Virus record (IMG/VR): IMGVR_UViG_3300046167_000379
Location: 1 to 31,865 of that record
From: a virus
Strand: one strand, 5' to 3'
DNA: 31,865 nt
Part shown: one piece after another, positions 21,645-29,204 of the stretch
How positions within the stretch are numbered: position 1 is the stretch's first letter
How the letters are laid out: every line of letters starts with the position of its first letter
Made by a program: the position numbers and the translations under genes
Notes under the pieces: model-generated
What the model saw: only the letters and a program-made list of their open reading frames with translations
What the model was told of the DNA's origin: nothing
The model's database searches: none

Positions 21645-22339
21645 TACGCTATCGTGTAGCCACGTAAATCAGGGGCCACCCTAAATGACGCTCTGTCTTC
21701 GTCTTGCGACAGTGCTCGCTGAAATTCTTCTTCGTACAACGCCTTGAGCATCTGCACCTTGTCCGGCGCGCGCTTCATGGCCAAGTAGTAAGCCAAACCT
21801 GCGGCTAGGCACGGATAAAACCGGAAGGGTATTTGCAGTGTATTTGCTCCAGCATCGGCATCATCCATACGGCTCAAGACGTTAAGGTAAATGTCGTACT
21901 TAGAGTTTTGGTCGGGTGCAGGCCAAACCGTGATGGTCGGGCTAATCTGCTTGTCCACAAAATACTGGTTGGGCTTGCCTGTGCTGGATTTGACCGACAT
22001 ATTGGCGTATTCAGACCGAGACATGCGGGTCATCGGCACGTCTGTTGATACGCCTCCGATCGTCTCCCGAATAAAGACATCAAGGACATCGATAGTCGCG
22101 GTTGGGGTGACTGCGTCAATTGTGTAGGAGGTGGTGTCTTTGACCATGGCCAAAGTCTTTTGGTTGATCGTCCACTGGTTTAAACCTCTATTCGCCCACT
22201 CTGCGAGCATGAGGTTTAGGGATCTGTTTGCCGTTTTTAGGTCATAACCTGTGCGTAACTCTAAGCCGCAACGCTCAAACGCCTCTTCGACATAGTCTGC
22301 TACGTCTAATTCAAAATCTTTACTTCCGCTTACCGCCAT
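21644..22339 (-). CDS. Head-tail adaptor, P22 gp4-like by pattern
   Basis: A 231-residue protein. Helices DVADYVEEAFERCGLE and LKTANRSLNLMLAEWANRGLN (about 12-55) are the hallmark of P22 gp4-like DNA-stabilisation/connector proteins, which bind below the portal after packaging. A beta part follows (TSYTIDAVTPTATIDVLDVFI, then TITVWPAPDQNSKYDIYLN) and the C-terminus is helical (DKVQMLKALYEEEFQRALSQD). I take the ATG at 22339, which follows GGTGA at five bases; an upstream GTG would add three residues. It overlaps the previous gene by 20 bp. Confidence 0.7.
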   Translation of the reverse strand: MAVSGSKDFELDVADYVEEAFERCGLELRTGYDLKTANRSLNLMLAEWANRGLNQWTINQKTLAMVKDTTSYTIDAVTPTATIDVLDVFIRETIGGVSTDVPMTRMSRSEYANMSVKSSTGKPNQYFVDKQISPTITVWPAPDQNSKYDIYLNVLSRMDDADAGANTLQIPFRFYPCLAAGLAYYLAMKRAPDKVQMLKALYEEEFQRALSQDEDRASFRVAPDLRGYTIA

Positions 22340-23018
22340 CTTCGTCACCCGCGTATAGGTTGTTAAAAACCTGATTTACGTCAAGAGTATAGTCTAAATC
22401 ACTTTTCGAGTAGTGGATATGCTGGCTGGGCTTAAAGTCTGGGGCACCATCCCCGGTCTCAAACCAAGCAGGGTGCGTTACCCGTACTCTGTTATTGGGT
22501 AAAGCAACAATGTTGCCCGTCCACTCTCCAGCATCAAGCAGCTCTAAAATATGGCTTTGCTTGTGTTGAGCTGGATCATCCGCTATCTCATTTTCTGCAT
22601 AATCCACTGTGAAATAATACTTTGCCGGATAAAACTCGCCATCGATCTTAGCAAGCCAAGGGCAAGGTGTGCAGCGGTCAAGCACGTAAGTAGCGTGATT
22701 ATAAGAACTGCAATCCCAAGGTTGACAAGCCCAGACAGGCATTGCTTCAGGCCAATCGTCAAGTGGCGTGTCAGCGACCAAAGCCGTGATCGGCATCCTC
22801 GCCCACATTGCTCCTCCATGTACGTTTTGCTCGCTGTCATCGTCGTATGTTTCGGCCCCTGTAAAGATTACCTGAAACGACAAGCATCGAGTTGGCATGG
22901 TCGTTACAGCAATCGCCATCGCGTGGATGAACTCACCATGATACTTCTCATGGTTATGCGTGTACTCCTTCCGCACCCAGCACTTAAAGTGAGGGATATT
23001 GCTCTGAAGGTAAGCCAC
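22320..23018 (-). CDS. Virion-operon protein (232 residues)
   Basis: The product starts MAYLQSNIPHFKCWVRKEY, a beginning I associate with conserved marine phage structural-region proteins. It is rich in aromatic and acidic residues with several Cys (CQPWDCSSYNHATYVLDRC), giving a possible metal or disulfide cluster at about 97-118. Motif-like HPAWFETGDGAPDF and HIHYSKSDLDYT follow. It lies between the basic proteins and the adaptor genes. The role is unknown. Confidence 0.65.
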   Translation of the reverse strand: MAYLQSNIPHFKCWVRKEYTHNHEKYHGEFIHAMAIAVTTMPTRCLSFQVIFTGAETYDDDSEQNVHGGAMWARMPITALVADTPLDDWPEAMPVWACQPWDCSSYNHATYVLDRCTPCPWLAKIDGEFYPAKYYFTVDYAENEIADDPAQHKQSHILELLDAGEWTGNIVALPNNRVRVTHPAWFETGDGAPDFKPSQHIHYSKSDLDYTLDVNQVFNNLYAGDEDGGKRK

Positions 23019-23383
23019 TATCTACGACCAAATAATCCCGTCTTTTTGGAAGATGGTTTCTTGATTCCACCTTTTGCTGCGCCTTTGGTCTTCATTGCGG
23101 CACCGCCTTTAGCGTAACCCTTGGTCTTCATTGCAGCTCCGCCCATATTCATCCCGGGAGGGGTTGCCTTCTTCCGGCCTCGGCCTCTAGCACCTGCTCT
23201 CTTTCCGGGCTTGTATCCGTACTGATCAGACAAGTCCTGAATAACGCTAGTAGACTGCTTGGTTCCCTCTGCGCCTTGCACTGAGTCGAGCAAATTTCTT
23301 TGCGCCCGGCTCAACGTAGATCGACGCTGTGCGCGTGTTTTCGGAGCACCACCACGACTGTACCCTTTTGCCTTCATCTTCAT
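23018..23383 (-). CDS. Small basic Lys/Gly-rich protein ending GLFGRR
   Basis: A 121-residue highly basic protein. It carries repeats of Gly-Gly-Ala-Met-Lys-Thr-Lys type (MGGAAMKTKGYAKG, then AAMKTKGAAKG), encoded by tandem DNA repeats near 23080-23140, and a basic patch GKRAGARGRGRKK. The C-terminus GLFGRR is shared with the next upstream gene. It could neutralise packaged DNA or act in capsid assembly. No enzyme motif is seen. Confidence 0.65.
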   Translation of the reverse strand: MKMKAKGYSRGGAPKTRAQRRSTLSRAQRNLLDSVQGAEGTKQSTSVIQDLSDQYGYKPGKRAGARGRGRKKATPPGMNMGGAAMKTKGYAKGGAAMKTKGAAKGGIKKPSSKKTGLFGRR

Positions 23384-23694
23384 TATCGCCTCCCAAATAA
23401 ACCGGAATTGCCGGGTTTCTTCTTAATTAATCCGCCGCGAGCGGCAAATGTTTTGACCATTGTAGGCTTTCCGCCCACACCTTGTCTCTTAGATCTTTTT
23501 CGCGCTACTGCGCTTTTCTTCTGGCTTTCCGTCATGCCTGCCGCTTTTGCTGCCGGTACGCACTTTGGGTAAGCCCTGCCATTTTTTTTTGATGCGTTTT
23601 TTCGGCCACACGATTGATACTTGCCGTCCTTCTTTGGGGCACCGATGTCCACCCAATCCTCGCTAAACCATTTCTTTAGGCCTGTTTTAGCCAC
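23383..23694 (-). CDS. Basic protein, DUF5872-like, ending GLFGRR
   Basis: A 103-residue protein from a GTG at 23694 (VAKTGLKKWFSEDWVDIG). The stretch WFSEDWVDIGAPKK, then YQSCGRKNA, YPKCVPAAKAA and SAVARKRSKRQGVGGKP resembles the small Lys-rich DUF5872-type proteins of large DNA viruses and phages. Two Cys (in QSCG and PKCV) may bind metal. The GTG overlaps the upstream gene's stop by eight bases; no clear ribosome site is visible, so the start is uncertain. The C-terminus GLFGRR matches the next gene. Confidence 0.6.
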   Translation of the reverse strand: MAKTGLKKWFSEDWVDIGAPKKDGKYQSCGRKNASKKNGRAYPKCVPAAKAAGMTESQKKSAVARKRSKRQGVGGKPTMVKTFAARGGLIKKKPGNSGLFGRR

Positions 23695-24049
23695 GAGGTA
23701 CTCGCGTCTTCTTTTGCTTGCTTGGCATAATAGCGCCACAGCCACGGCCTTGAACCATCACGGTTCCGCCCACGTTCATTTTCTTTGCCATACTCTTGGC
23801 TATAGCGGTGCCGCGCTTACGCTCGTAACGGCTTAGCTTGCCGTCATTATCAAGGTCGCTTTTCTTTGGATCTAAACTTACCTCGCCGCCAGTAGCGCCT
23901 TTGTATTTACCACCCATTCGCTTGTACTCCTGAACCATCCAGCCGTTTGCATATGCGCTCGGGTAAACATCAAACTTAGCCTTAGCTTTAGCCTTAGCTT
24001 TAGCATAAAGACTTGGGTTGGCTACATTTTTTGGCGTTGAAGAAGCCAT
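23687..24049 (-). CDS. Small basic protein with an EF-hand-like loop (120 residues)
   Basis: It starts MASSTPKNVANPSLYAKAK and has a Lys/Ala run encoded by 12-bp DNA tandem repeats (about 23979-24004). YANGWMVQEYKRMGG follows, then DLDNDGKLSRYE (about 68-79), which fits the D-x-D-x-D-G calcium loop of EF-hands. The C-terminus has MNVGGTVMVQGRGCG. It may be a calcium-binding capsid or scaffold component. The ATG lies three bases past the true stop of the previous protein. Confidence 0.65.
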   Translation of the reverse strand: MASSTPKNVANPSLYAKAKAKAKAKFDVYPSAYANGWMVQEYKRMGGKYKGATGGEVSLDPKKSDLDNDGKLSRYERKRGTAIAKSMAKKMNVGGTVMVQGRGCGAIMPSKQKKTRVPRG

Positions 24050-24051
24050 AA

Positions 24052-24203
24052 TTAACGTGTGCCGTAATTTGTTTGAAAAAGGTTCTTATTGTTGATAGTT
24101 CCAGCGCCGTAATTAATCGGCATGATTGATCGGTTTTGCCCGTAATCAATTGCGTTGTTCTGTTCGCGCTTTATATAACCAGAACCAACGCCACCCCCCG
24201 GGC
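24052..24203 (-). other. Displaced C-terminal coding segment of the coiled-coil protein
   Basis: In the frame next to that of the 24146-25714 gene, about 48 codons are protein-like (GSGYIKREQNNAIDYGQNR, then IMPINYGAGTINNKN and TNYGTR) and end with TAA three bases before the next gene's ATG. That spacing is normal in this operon, so this is very likely the intended C-terminus. The join needs one G removed from the six-G run at 24194-24199. Confidence 0.7.
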
Positions 24204-25714
24204 ATGCCGCCTTTCTTGGTGCCCATTATTGGGTCAGGAACTGCCGACCTGACGTAATCGCCGGGATCGTACTGTGTGTAGTCCGGGCCTGAATCATAAA
24301 TGCCACGCTCGCCTTCTGGAATCGTACCGCTCGCAGCCACAGAAAGATCAAGAGCGTTGTCAGGTGCGTACTGAGAATAATCGACTCCAGTGCCACCGCC
24401 CATAGAGCCAATTGGGACATTACCGCCCATAAAGTTTTCATAGGGTGTTCCGCTAAACCCGGGGCCGGGTTCAACAACAACGTCTCCAACATCTACATCT
24501 GTGTCGGTGCCACCTGTGTCGCCACCAGCGGGAGGCGCTTGATTAGCCATCTGAGCCATGATGTCTTCGGTAATTTGTTTGCGTAATGCCTCGGTGTCAA
24601 TCTCCCCGGGTATCTGGCCGCGAAGCGCCTCAATCTGCTGTTGTACAGGGTCTAGGGCTGAAGTGATGTCCGTCTGCCTTTGGCTCGCAATCGACTCAGA
24701 CAAGCCAGACAGGTCGTCTTGGGTCAATCCAGCGGCCTGCAACGCCTCTATTCTTGCGGCGAGGTCAGTTCTTTCTGTACCAGCAGTATCAATTGCTTGT
24801 TGAAAGGCAGCAGTCTGATCGTTGACTGTGGCAAGCTCTGCCTGAATCTGGTCGATCGGCAGGGCACCAAGGTTGTCTTGAATGCCGCCTATCTTGCCTT
24901 CTAAACCAGCAATTAGGTCGGAGACCTCTCCACGCAACAATTCAGATTGATCAACATTTCCAGCGTCTACATCTTCATACAAGGTTTCAAGCTGCTGGTT
25001 TAGCGTGTCAATTTCCGACTGAGTGCCGCTTAATGATTCCAGCTCTTGGTTTATGCCGGATATTTGCTCTTGAGTAGCGCCTGACGAGGTTTCTTGAATG
25101 TTAATTAATTCAGAATAATTCTGATCAATCACGCTATTGATGCTAGAAAGATCAGAAGATAAAGAGCCTATTCTTTCTTTAAGATCGCCAACCAAAGAAC
25201 CTTGCCGGTCTTCTAAGTCGCCAATGGCCTGAACCTGCGCCTCTCTAACCAACTTGTCGCCTTCTTCAATCTGACGAGCAAGCGCAGCCCTCTCGTCGAG
25301 TCCAGCTTGGCGAAGATCTATGGTTTCTGCGTCAACGCCACGACGCATATCTTCTATCTGCGCCTCAAGAGACTTGGAAAGCTCAGACCTCTCGCCTAAA
25401 GCCGCCTGCTCTGACGTGGCAAGGTCTTCTCTCAACAGGTCTCTTAGGCTGTCAATTTCCGTCTGACGAGCCGCAGCAGATGCCTCTTGAGCATCTCTCT
25501 GCTCCGCCATTATCTGCTCGTATTGATTAGCCAAAAGCTGGTCAGTATCTGGAGTGATAGCGTCAAGCGTTCTCATCGTTGGAGCCGCTGGCGCAGCCCT
25601 AGCGCCCCTGTCGTAAGCAGGGCGCTGCATCAAATACTCACTCAGACTTGCATAGGGGGATGCTGAGCTACCGTATTCGTCTTGGGCTGCTTGTAAATCG
25701 TCAGAGATAGCCAT
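24146..25714 (-). CDS. Coiled-coil-rich virion protein, C-terminus frame-broken
   Basis: The first 510 residues are convincing. A helical coiled-coil rod spans about 65-390 (TEIDSLRDLLREDLATSEQA, QQLETLYEDVDAGN, ARIEALQAAGL), followed by Gly/Asp/Pro-rich sequence (GGDTGGTDTDVDVG) and YDSGPDYTQYD. In the run of six G (24194-24199) the frame shifts and ends with the unlikely WRWFWLYKARTEQRN. Reading with one G fewer continues as GGVGSGYIKREQN and ends at 24052. It is probably a tail or head fibre rod, or a scaffold. The start shares one base with the preceding stop (TAATG). Confidence 0.65.
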   Translation of the reverse strand: MAISDDLQAAQDEYGSSASPYASLSEYLMQRPAYDRGARAAPAAPTMRTLDAITPDTDQLLANQYEQIMAEQRDAQEASAAARQTEIDSLRDLLREDLATSEQAALGERSELSKSLEAQIEDMRRGVDAETIDLRQAGLDERAALARQIEEGDKLVREAQVQAIGDLEDRQGSLVGDLKERIGSLSSDLSSINSVIDQNYSELINIQETSSGATQEQISGINQELESLSGTQSEIDTLNQQLETLYEDVDAGNVDQSELLRGEVSDLIAGLEGKIGGIQDNLGALPIDQIQAELATVNDQTAAFQQAIDTAGTERTDLAARIEALQAAGLTQDDLSGLSESIASQRQTDITSALDPVQQQIEALRGQIPGEIDTEALRKQITEDIMAQMANQAPPAGGDTGGTDTDVDVGDVVVEPGPGFSGTPYENFMGGNVPIGSMGGGTGVDYSQYAPDNALDLSVAASGTIPEGERGIYDSGPDYTQYDPGDYVRSAVPDPIMGTKKGGMPGGWRWFWLYKARTEQRN

Positions 25715-26595
25715 TAGATGCCAAGATCCCGAAAGTTAATGTTCTGAATTAACTGCCTTCTGATTTGCTCCATGTCAGGCGCTTGTCTCATTCGTCGATT
25801 TCTCTCCGCAAAGTATTGCTCAGGAGGCGGCGCTTCCATATTTTGCATGGGAGCCTCCATGCGCGGCTGATCTCGTTCCGACTGTATTCGGCGCATGAGA
25901 TCTCCAAACATCCCTCCACGGGGTCTAGGCATCTCTTCTCGGCCTCGCATCTGCTCAGTAAGCTCTGCAATCCGACCTGCTAAACCGCCCCTTCGTCGGT
26001 AAGAATCTTTTATCCTCCGGCTTGGAATCCTTCTGAATTTGCCTCGCCCACCTCTTTCGTCCCTATCGTCAACGCCGTTTCCATTTCGGTCTTGAAAGTC
26101 GTTGGTTCGCATCATTGGGATGCGATCTTCGCGGGGAGGTATTCGGCCCTCTGGGCCAAAAATATCATCCAAAATAGGAGGTCTTGGCGGCTTTGGTGGT
26201 GCCGTCTTTATGTAATCAGGAACTCTTCCGCGTGGTGTTTTTGAAGGGCGGTCTGGCACTGGGAACTCAATTATCATGTCGTCCGTGCTCGGCACCGGGT
26301 AAGTATCTGGGTACTGCCCGGGGCTTCTTTGTCCGCCTTGCAGCCTTTGCAGCATTTCTGCCAAACCCTCAATACCGCCAGACTTGCCGGGAATTTGTGG
26401 CATTTGTTGCTGCGGAGCCATTCCACCAGCCGCTTGATCTTGCATGGCAAAGAGTTTTGCCTTGAGCGCCTCATACTGAGGGGTGCCCTCTTGCATCTGG
26501 TTCAGTTGCGAGTTCATGTACTGAATCTGAGGGTAAAGGGGGCTTGCCTTGATCAGCTCTTGTCTTTTATAAAACTCTTCGGGTGCTGCAATCAT
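25714..26595 (-). CDS. Pro/Arg/Met-rich virion protein (293 residues)
   Basis: The start is MIAAPEEFYKRQELIKASP, then Gln/Met-rich helical sequence (QLNQMQEGTPQYEALKAKLFAM), a long Pro/Arg/Gly-rich part and a basic helical C-terminus (RRQLIQNINFRDLGI). NDFQDRNGNGVDDRDERG (about 165-182) contains a DRNGNGVDD calcium loop like EF-hand or dockerin loops. RRRGGLAGRIAEL carries the GG motif seen elsewhere. The rest looks disordered. It may be a capsid or scaffold accessory protein; no family is assigned. Confidence 0.6.
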   Translation of the reverse strand: MIAAPEEFYKRQELIKASPLYPQIQYMNSQLNQMQEGTPQYEALKAKLFAMQDQAAGGMAPQQQMPQIPGKSGGIEGLAEMLQRLQGGQRSPGQYPDTYPVPSTDDMIIEFPVPDRPSKTPRGRVPDYIKTAPPKPPRPPILDDIFGPEGRIPPREDRIPMMRTNDFQDRNGNGVDDRDERGGRGKFRRIPSRRIKDSYRRRGGLAGRIAELTEQMRGREEMPRPRGGMFGDLMRRIQSERDQPRMEAPMQNMEAPPPEQYFAERNRRMRQAPDMEQIRRQLIQNINFRDLGI

Positions 26596-26601
26596 ATTGG
26601 G

Positions 26602-26895
26602 TCACCAATTTTTACACGACCAGTAAGAAGCCGTGAAAACGTCTTTTTTCTTTTGAACCGCATCGCAATTGTGTCTTGCACGAAAATTGCGTCGGCGCTC
26701 TGGGTTATCTCGCTTGATTTCCATGTTGCTATCGCCGTAGCGAACCGCCTTTACCTGATCGCCTTTCTTGGCTAGAACCTTGAACTTTTTGCTCTCGCCG
26801 GAGGTGCGAACCTGCTTGTTATAGCCGGGGAACGTCTGGCCGCGATACCGCAGCCGTCCGCTCTTTAACCGTTCTACGTCAGAGGTGGTAGCCAT
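26602..26895 (-). CDS. Small conserved-looking basic protein (97 residues)
   Basis: The C-terminal half has VRYGDSNMEIKRDNPERRR, then NFRARHNCDAV and ASYWSCKNW, a pattern I recognise from many phage structural regions (FRARHNC and YWSCK). Two Cys and a His could bind zinc. The ATG at 26895 shares one base with the TGA of the upstream gene (TGATG), a coupling arrangement; a TTG one codon earlier is also possible. The N-terminal part is basic (LKSGRLRYRGQTF). Function unknown. Confidence 0.7.
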   Translation of the reverse strand: MATTSDVERLKSGRLRYRGQTFPGYNKQVRTSGESKKFKVLAKKGDQVKAVRYGDSNMEIKRDNPERRRNFRARHNCDAVQKKKDVFTASYWSCKNW

Positions 26896-27299
26896 CAAGC
26901 ATACTCTTTTATGACTTCTAAAATGACGGTGTAAGTATCTGCACTGCTTGCGCCGATTGTCGTGAACAGAATGTCCCCGGTCACACCGCTGCCAGCATTA
27001 TTAGGAATGCCGGTGAAGTCAGAGTAATCGTGGAAGCCATTGGAGTCTGGGGACAGGCCGATGATTAGGGTGTTTGCCGTTGCATCGCACAACAATTCAA
27101 CCCCCATCCCGACGCACTGCCACCATATCTTGGCAACTGTAACTTTGGTGCAAGCCTTACCCGCAGAGTTAGTGGTCAAGGCTGAAACATCAACCTTGAC
27201 TACATTTGCCTCTCCGGTTCCGTCACTAATGTTAGTGAATTTAAGGACAGCCTTACGCTCTCCATCCTGAATCGTTTGGCTGGTTACTGCATCTGCCAT
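26895..27299 (-). CDS. Small virion protein, beta-rich (134 residues)
   Basis: The sequence starts MADAVTSQTIQDGERKAVL and continues with beta-like strands (LKFTNISDGTG, NVVKVDVSALTTN, VTVAKIWWQCVGMGVELL) and a C-terminus SADTYTVILEVIKEYA. This is the kind of small structural protein found next to decoration proteins in marine phages. It lies downstream of the 27322-27831 gene by 22 bp. No function beyond a virion role is supported. Confidence 0.65.
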   Translation of the reverse strand: MADAVTSQTIQDGERKAVLKFTNISDGTGEANVVKVDVSALTTNSAGKACTKVTVAKIWWQCVGMGVELLCDATANTLIIGLSPDSNGFHDYSDFTGIPNNAGSGVTGDILFTTIGASSADTYTVILEVIKEYA

Positions 27300-27321
27300 T
27301 GCCTATCTCCTATTCTGTGGA

Positions 27322-27831
27322 TTAAGCGTCAGCAAAAGGCGTAACAATTGTTCCTGAACCAAGCAGCAAGGTGTTATGTACGAGGTAGCTGGCTGTATCA
27401 ATTGCTGTTACCTGAATGACGCTACCGACCAAACCGCCTTTGGTTGAGCCGTTCAAAGTCATCACGTCGTTCGCGGCAGCGGGGAAGAAAGCTTTTTTGG
27501 AGCCGTCATCGACAGCAACCATCGCTGCACCTTTGAACTTGTCAGTGCCATCGGTAAGGATGTCCAAGTCAGTGGCTGCGGTTTCAACATAAAAGAAGAA
27601 AGACGCGCCAATGTTGTTCCCTTGGTTTGGAGACGTTGGGTCAGCGGGAGTGCTGGAGTCGATAGATGGCAAGGTGAACTTACCGTCTGCGTCATTGAGC
27701 AAAATGATCTTGCCAGCGTGAGCCGCCACGGTAAGCGTGGTGTCTGCTGATAAGCTGATGCTGCTGTTTACGCCTGCGGTGATAAAACCACCAAGCGATC
27801 TAACTGGGCCGGAGAATGTTGTTTGTGACAT
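27322..27831 (-). CDS. Beta-rich virion protein, possible decoration protein (169 residues)
   Basis: It starts MSQTTFSGPVRSLGGFITAG and is rich in beta-forming Thr/Ser/Ala with FFFYVETAATDLDILTDG and KGGLVGSVIQVTAIDTAS. AGAGG, inside the end of the remnant frame just upstream, serves as ribosome site eight bases before the ATG. It is the first gene of the tail-side operon after the inserted cassette that separates it from the capsid gene. It may be a capsid decoration or tail fibre-attachment protein. Confidence 0.65.
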   Translation of the reverse strand: MSQTTFSGPVRSLGGFITAGVNSSISLSADTTLTVAAHAGKIILLNDADGKFTLPSIDSSTPADPTSPNQGNNIGASFFFYVETAATDLDILTDGTDKFKGAAMVAVDDGSKKAFFPAAANDVMTLNGSTKGGLVGSVIQVTAIDTASYLVHNTLLLGSGTIVTPFADA

Positions 27832-27836
27832 TAGTA

Positions 27837-27927
27837 TTACCTCTTTACGAAAGGATTCGCCCCAGAGTCTTCGTAAACGTCTGCTGAGCCAGTCGCTGGG
27901 GCTGGGTTTATCTCAGACCTACAGTCT
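27837..27927 (-). pseudogene. Possible C-terminal remnant of a small virion gene
   Basis: In the minus frame ending at TAA (27837-27839) the last 24 residues, from INPAPATGSADVYEDSGANP to FVKR, look protein-like and resemble short structural-protein tails. Upstream the frame runs into a poly-A/T tract and the repeat array, with no good start. It may be the tail end of a gene cut off when the cassette was inserted. Confidence 0.3.
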
Positions 27928-27934
27928 ATGACAA
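27907..27934 (-). promoter_or_regulatory. Weak candidate promoter for the tail-side virion genes
   Basis: On the minus strand TTGTCA (27929-27934) and GATAAA (27907-27912) are 16 bases apart. A promoter here would make sense because a strong leftward terminator follows the capsid gene, so the genes from 27831 onward would need a new start. The -10 box is weak. Confidence 0.25.
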
Positions 27935-27951
27935 CTAGACGATAAAAAAAA

Positions 27952-28753
27952 GGCTCATAAAACACCGCAGGATGACAAAACACCGCTATAGGTAATGGCA
28001 CCGTAGGTATCAATAACACCGCTATAGGTGATGGCACCGTAGGCATCAATAACACCGCTGTAGGTAATGACACCACAGACTCATAAAACACCGCTGTAGG
28101 TAATGACACCGTAGGTATCAATAACACCGCTGTAGGCGGTTACACCACAGATTTACAAAATACCGCTGTAGGCGGTTACACCACAGATTTACAAAACGTC
28201 GCTGTAGGTGATGGCACCGCAGGCATCAATAACACCGCTATTGGCGGTTACACCGCAGACTCATAAAACACCGCTGTAGGCGGTTGCACCGCAGGTTCAT
28301 AAAACACTGCTGTAGGTGAAATAACCATAGGTAAACAAAACACTGCTGTAGGCGGTTACACCGTAGGTATCAATAACACCGCTATAGGTGATGGCACCGC
28401 AGGTACACAAAACGTCGCTGTAGGTGATGGCACCGCAGGATCACAAAACGTCGGTGTTGGCGAGATAACCATAGGTAAACAAAACACCGCTGTAGGCGGT
28501 TACACCGCAGACTCACAAAACACCGCTGTAGGTAACGGCACCGCAGGAATCAATAACACCGCTGTAGGTAATGGTACCGCAGGTACACAAAACACCGCTA
28601 TAGGTAATGGTACCACAGGATCACAAAACGTCGGTGTTGGCGGGATAACCATAGGTAAACCAAAACACCGCTGTAGGTAATGGTACCGCAGGTACACAAA
28701 ACACCGCTATAGGTAATGGTACCACAGGATCACAAAACGTCGCTGTTGGGAAT
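27952..28753 (+). repeat. 36-bp tandem array, decayed YadA/tail-fibre-type repeat gene
   Basis: About 21 near-complete 36-bp units plus partial ends lie in tandem with no spacers. On the plus strand each encodes 12 residues of the type NTAVGNGTAGTQ, with variants NTAIGNGTTGSQ, NTAVGGYTADSQ and NVGVGGITIGKQ, the beta-roll pattern of trimeric adhesin heads and phage fibre repeats. The frame has stops at 27958, 27973, 28084, 28264 and 28300 (mostly TAA where CAA is expected) and an extra C near 28661, and no start codon. Many unit differences are synonymous in this frame (GGC/GGT, ACC/ACT, AAC/AAT), so it was once coding. It lies in the gap before the cassette promoter. Confidence 0.85.
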
Positions 28754-28780
28754 TATTTTGATTTATTTGTGTATACATGC

Positions 28781-28808
28781 TTGCACATCGACACGGCATC
28801 AGTATAAT
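28781..28808 (+). promoter_or_regulatory. Strong sigma70-type promoter
   Basis: TTGCAC (28781-28786) and a perfect TATAAT (28803-28808) are separated by 16 bases. This is the best promoter match in the window. It would drive the two small rightward genes, against the direction of all surrounding virion genes. Confidence 0.7.
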
Positions 28809-28841
28809 AAAGGACATCAACAACGCAAACGGAGAATGATG

Positions 28842-29204
28842 ATGACAGTTAAAGTTTACCAGTTTCACCTAACGGAAGCCGACGAAGCTCTTTTGAACAA
28901 AGACGGTTGGTTGGCTTCAGAAAAGATCACCGCCTACGCCGACAAGGGTTGTAGCTGGAAGGTCGAAGACGGCAGCTACGATGCAGCAAAATGGTTCCAC
29001 GCTTACTCTCACGTTGCCACGGTCAATGCTGACGATTTAGATGATGTTTATCGTCTTACAAACCTTTGGGACAAGCCTGAGCTGGTAGAAAAGCACTCAA
29101 GAATGCACAGCGTCTCTATCGGTGACATCTTGGAAATGAACGGCGAGTTCTTCCTAGTAGCAGGCTGCGGCTTTGAAACTCTCAACATAAGCGAGGCGGC
29201 GTAA
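28842..29204 (+). CDS. Cassette protein 1, hypothetical (120 residues)
   Basis: The start is one of three adjacent ATGs; I take 28842, seven bases after GGAG (28839 is possible). The product begins MTVKVYQFHLTEADEALL, with helical and acidic segments (DGSYDAAKWFHAYSHVATV) and a C-terminal part HSVSIGDILEMNGEFFLVAG, then CGFETL. The latter resembles a small beta domain seen in various phage and mobile-element hypothetical proteins. It ends in SEAA with the stop in the same kind of hairpin as the 6-7 kb accessory genes. Function unknown; probably a moron gene. Confidence 0.7.
   Translation: MTVKVYQFHLTEADEALLNKDGWLASEKITAYADKGCSWKVEDGSYDAAKWFHAYSHVATVNADDLDDVYRLTNLWDKPELVEKHSRMHSVSIGDILEMNGEFFLVAGCGFETLNISEAA

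Noticed and set aside
24190-24203. Programmed ribosomal frameshift at the six-G run
   Set aside because: The continuation needs a +1 shift; the common -1 slip leads to a stop within eight codons. A one-base insertion is simpler.
28500-28697. Minus-strand repeat proteins with PTAVLLIPAVPL-like units (here and at 27837-28127)
   Set aside because: Any 36-bp array without stops gives open frames on several strands. The unit differences are mostly synonymous in the plus frame and not in this one, and no ribosome site is present.
27952-28753. A CRISPR array, because the units are 36 bp and regular
   Set aside because: The units are contiguous with no unique spacers, vary throughout with codon-like patterns, and no cas genes are present.
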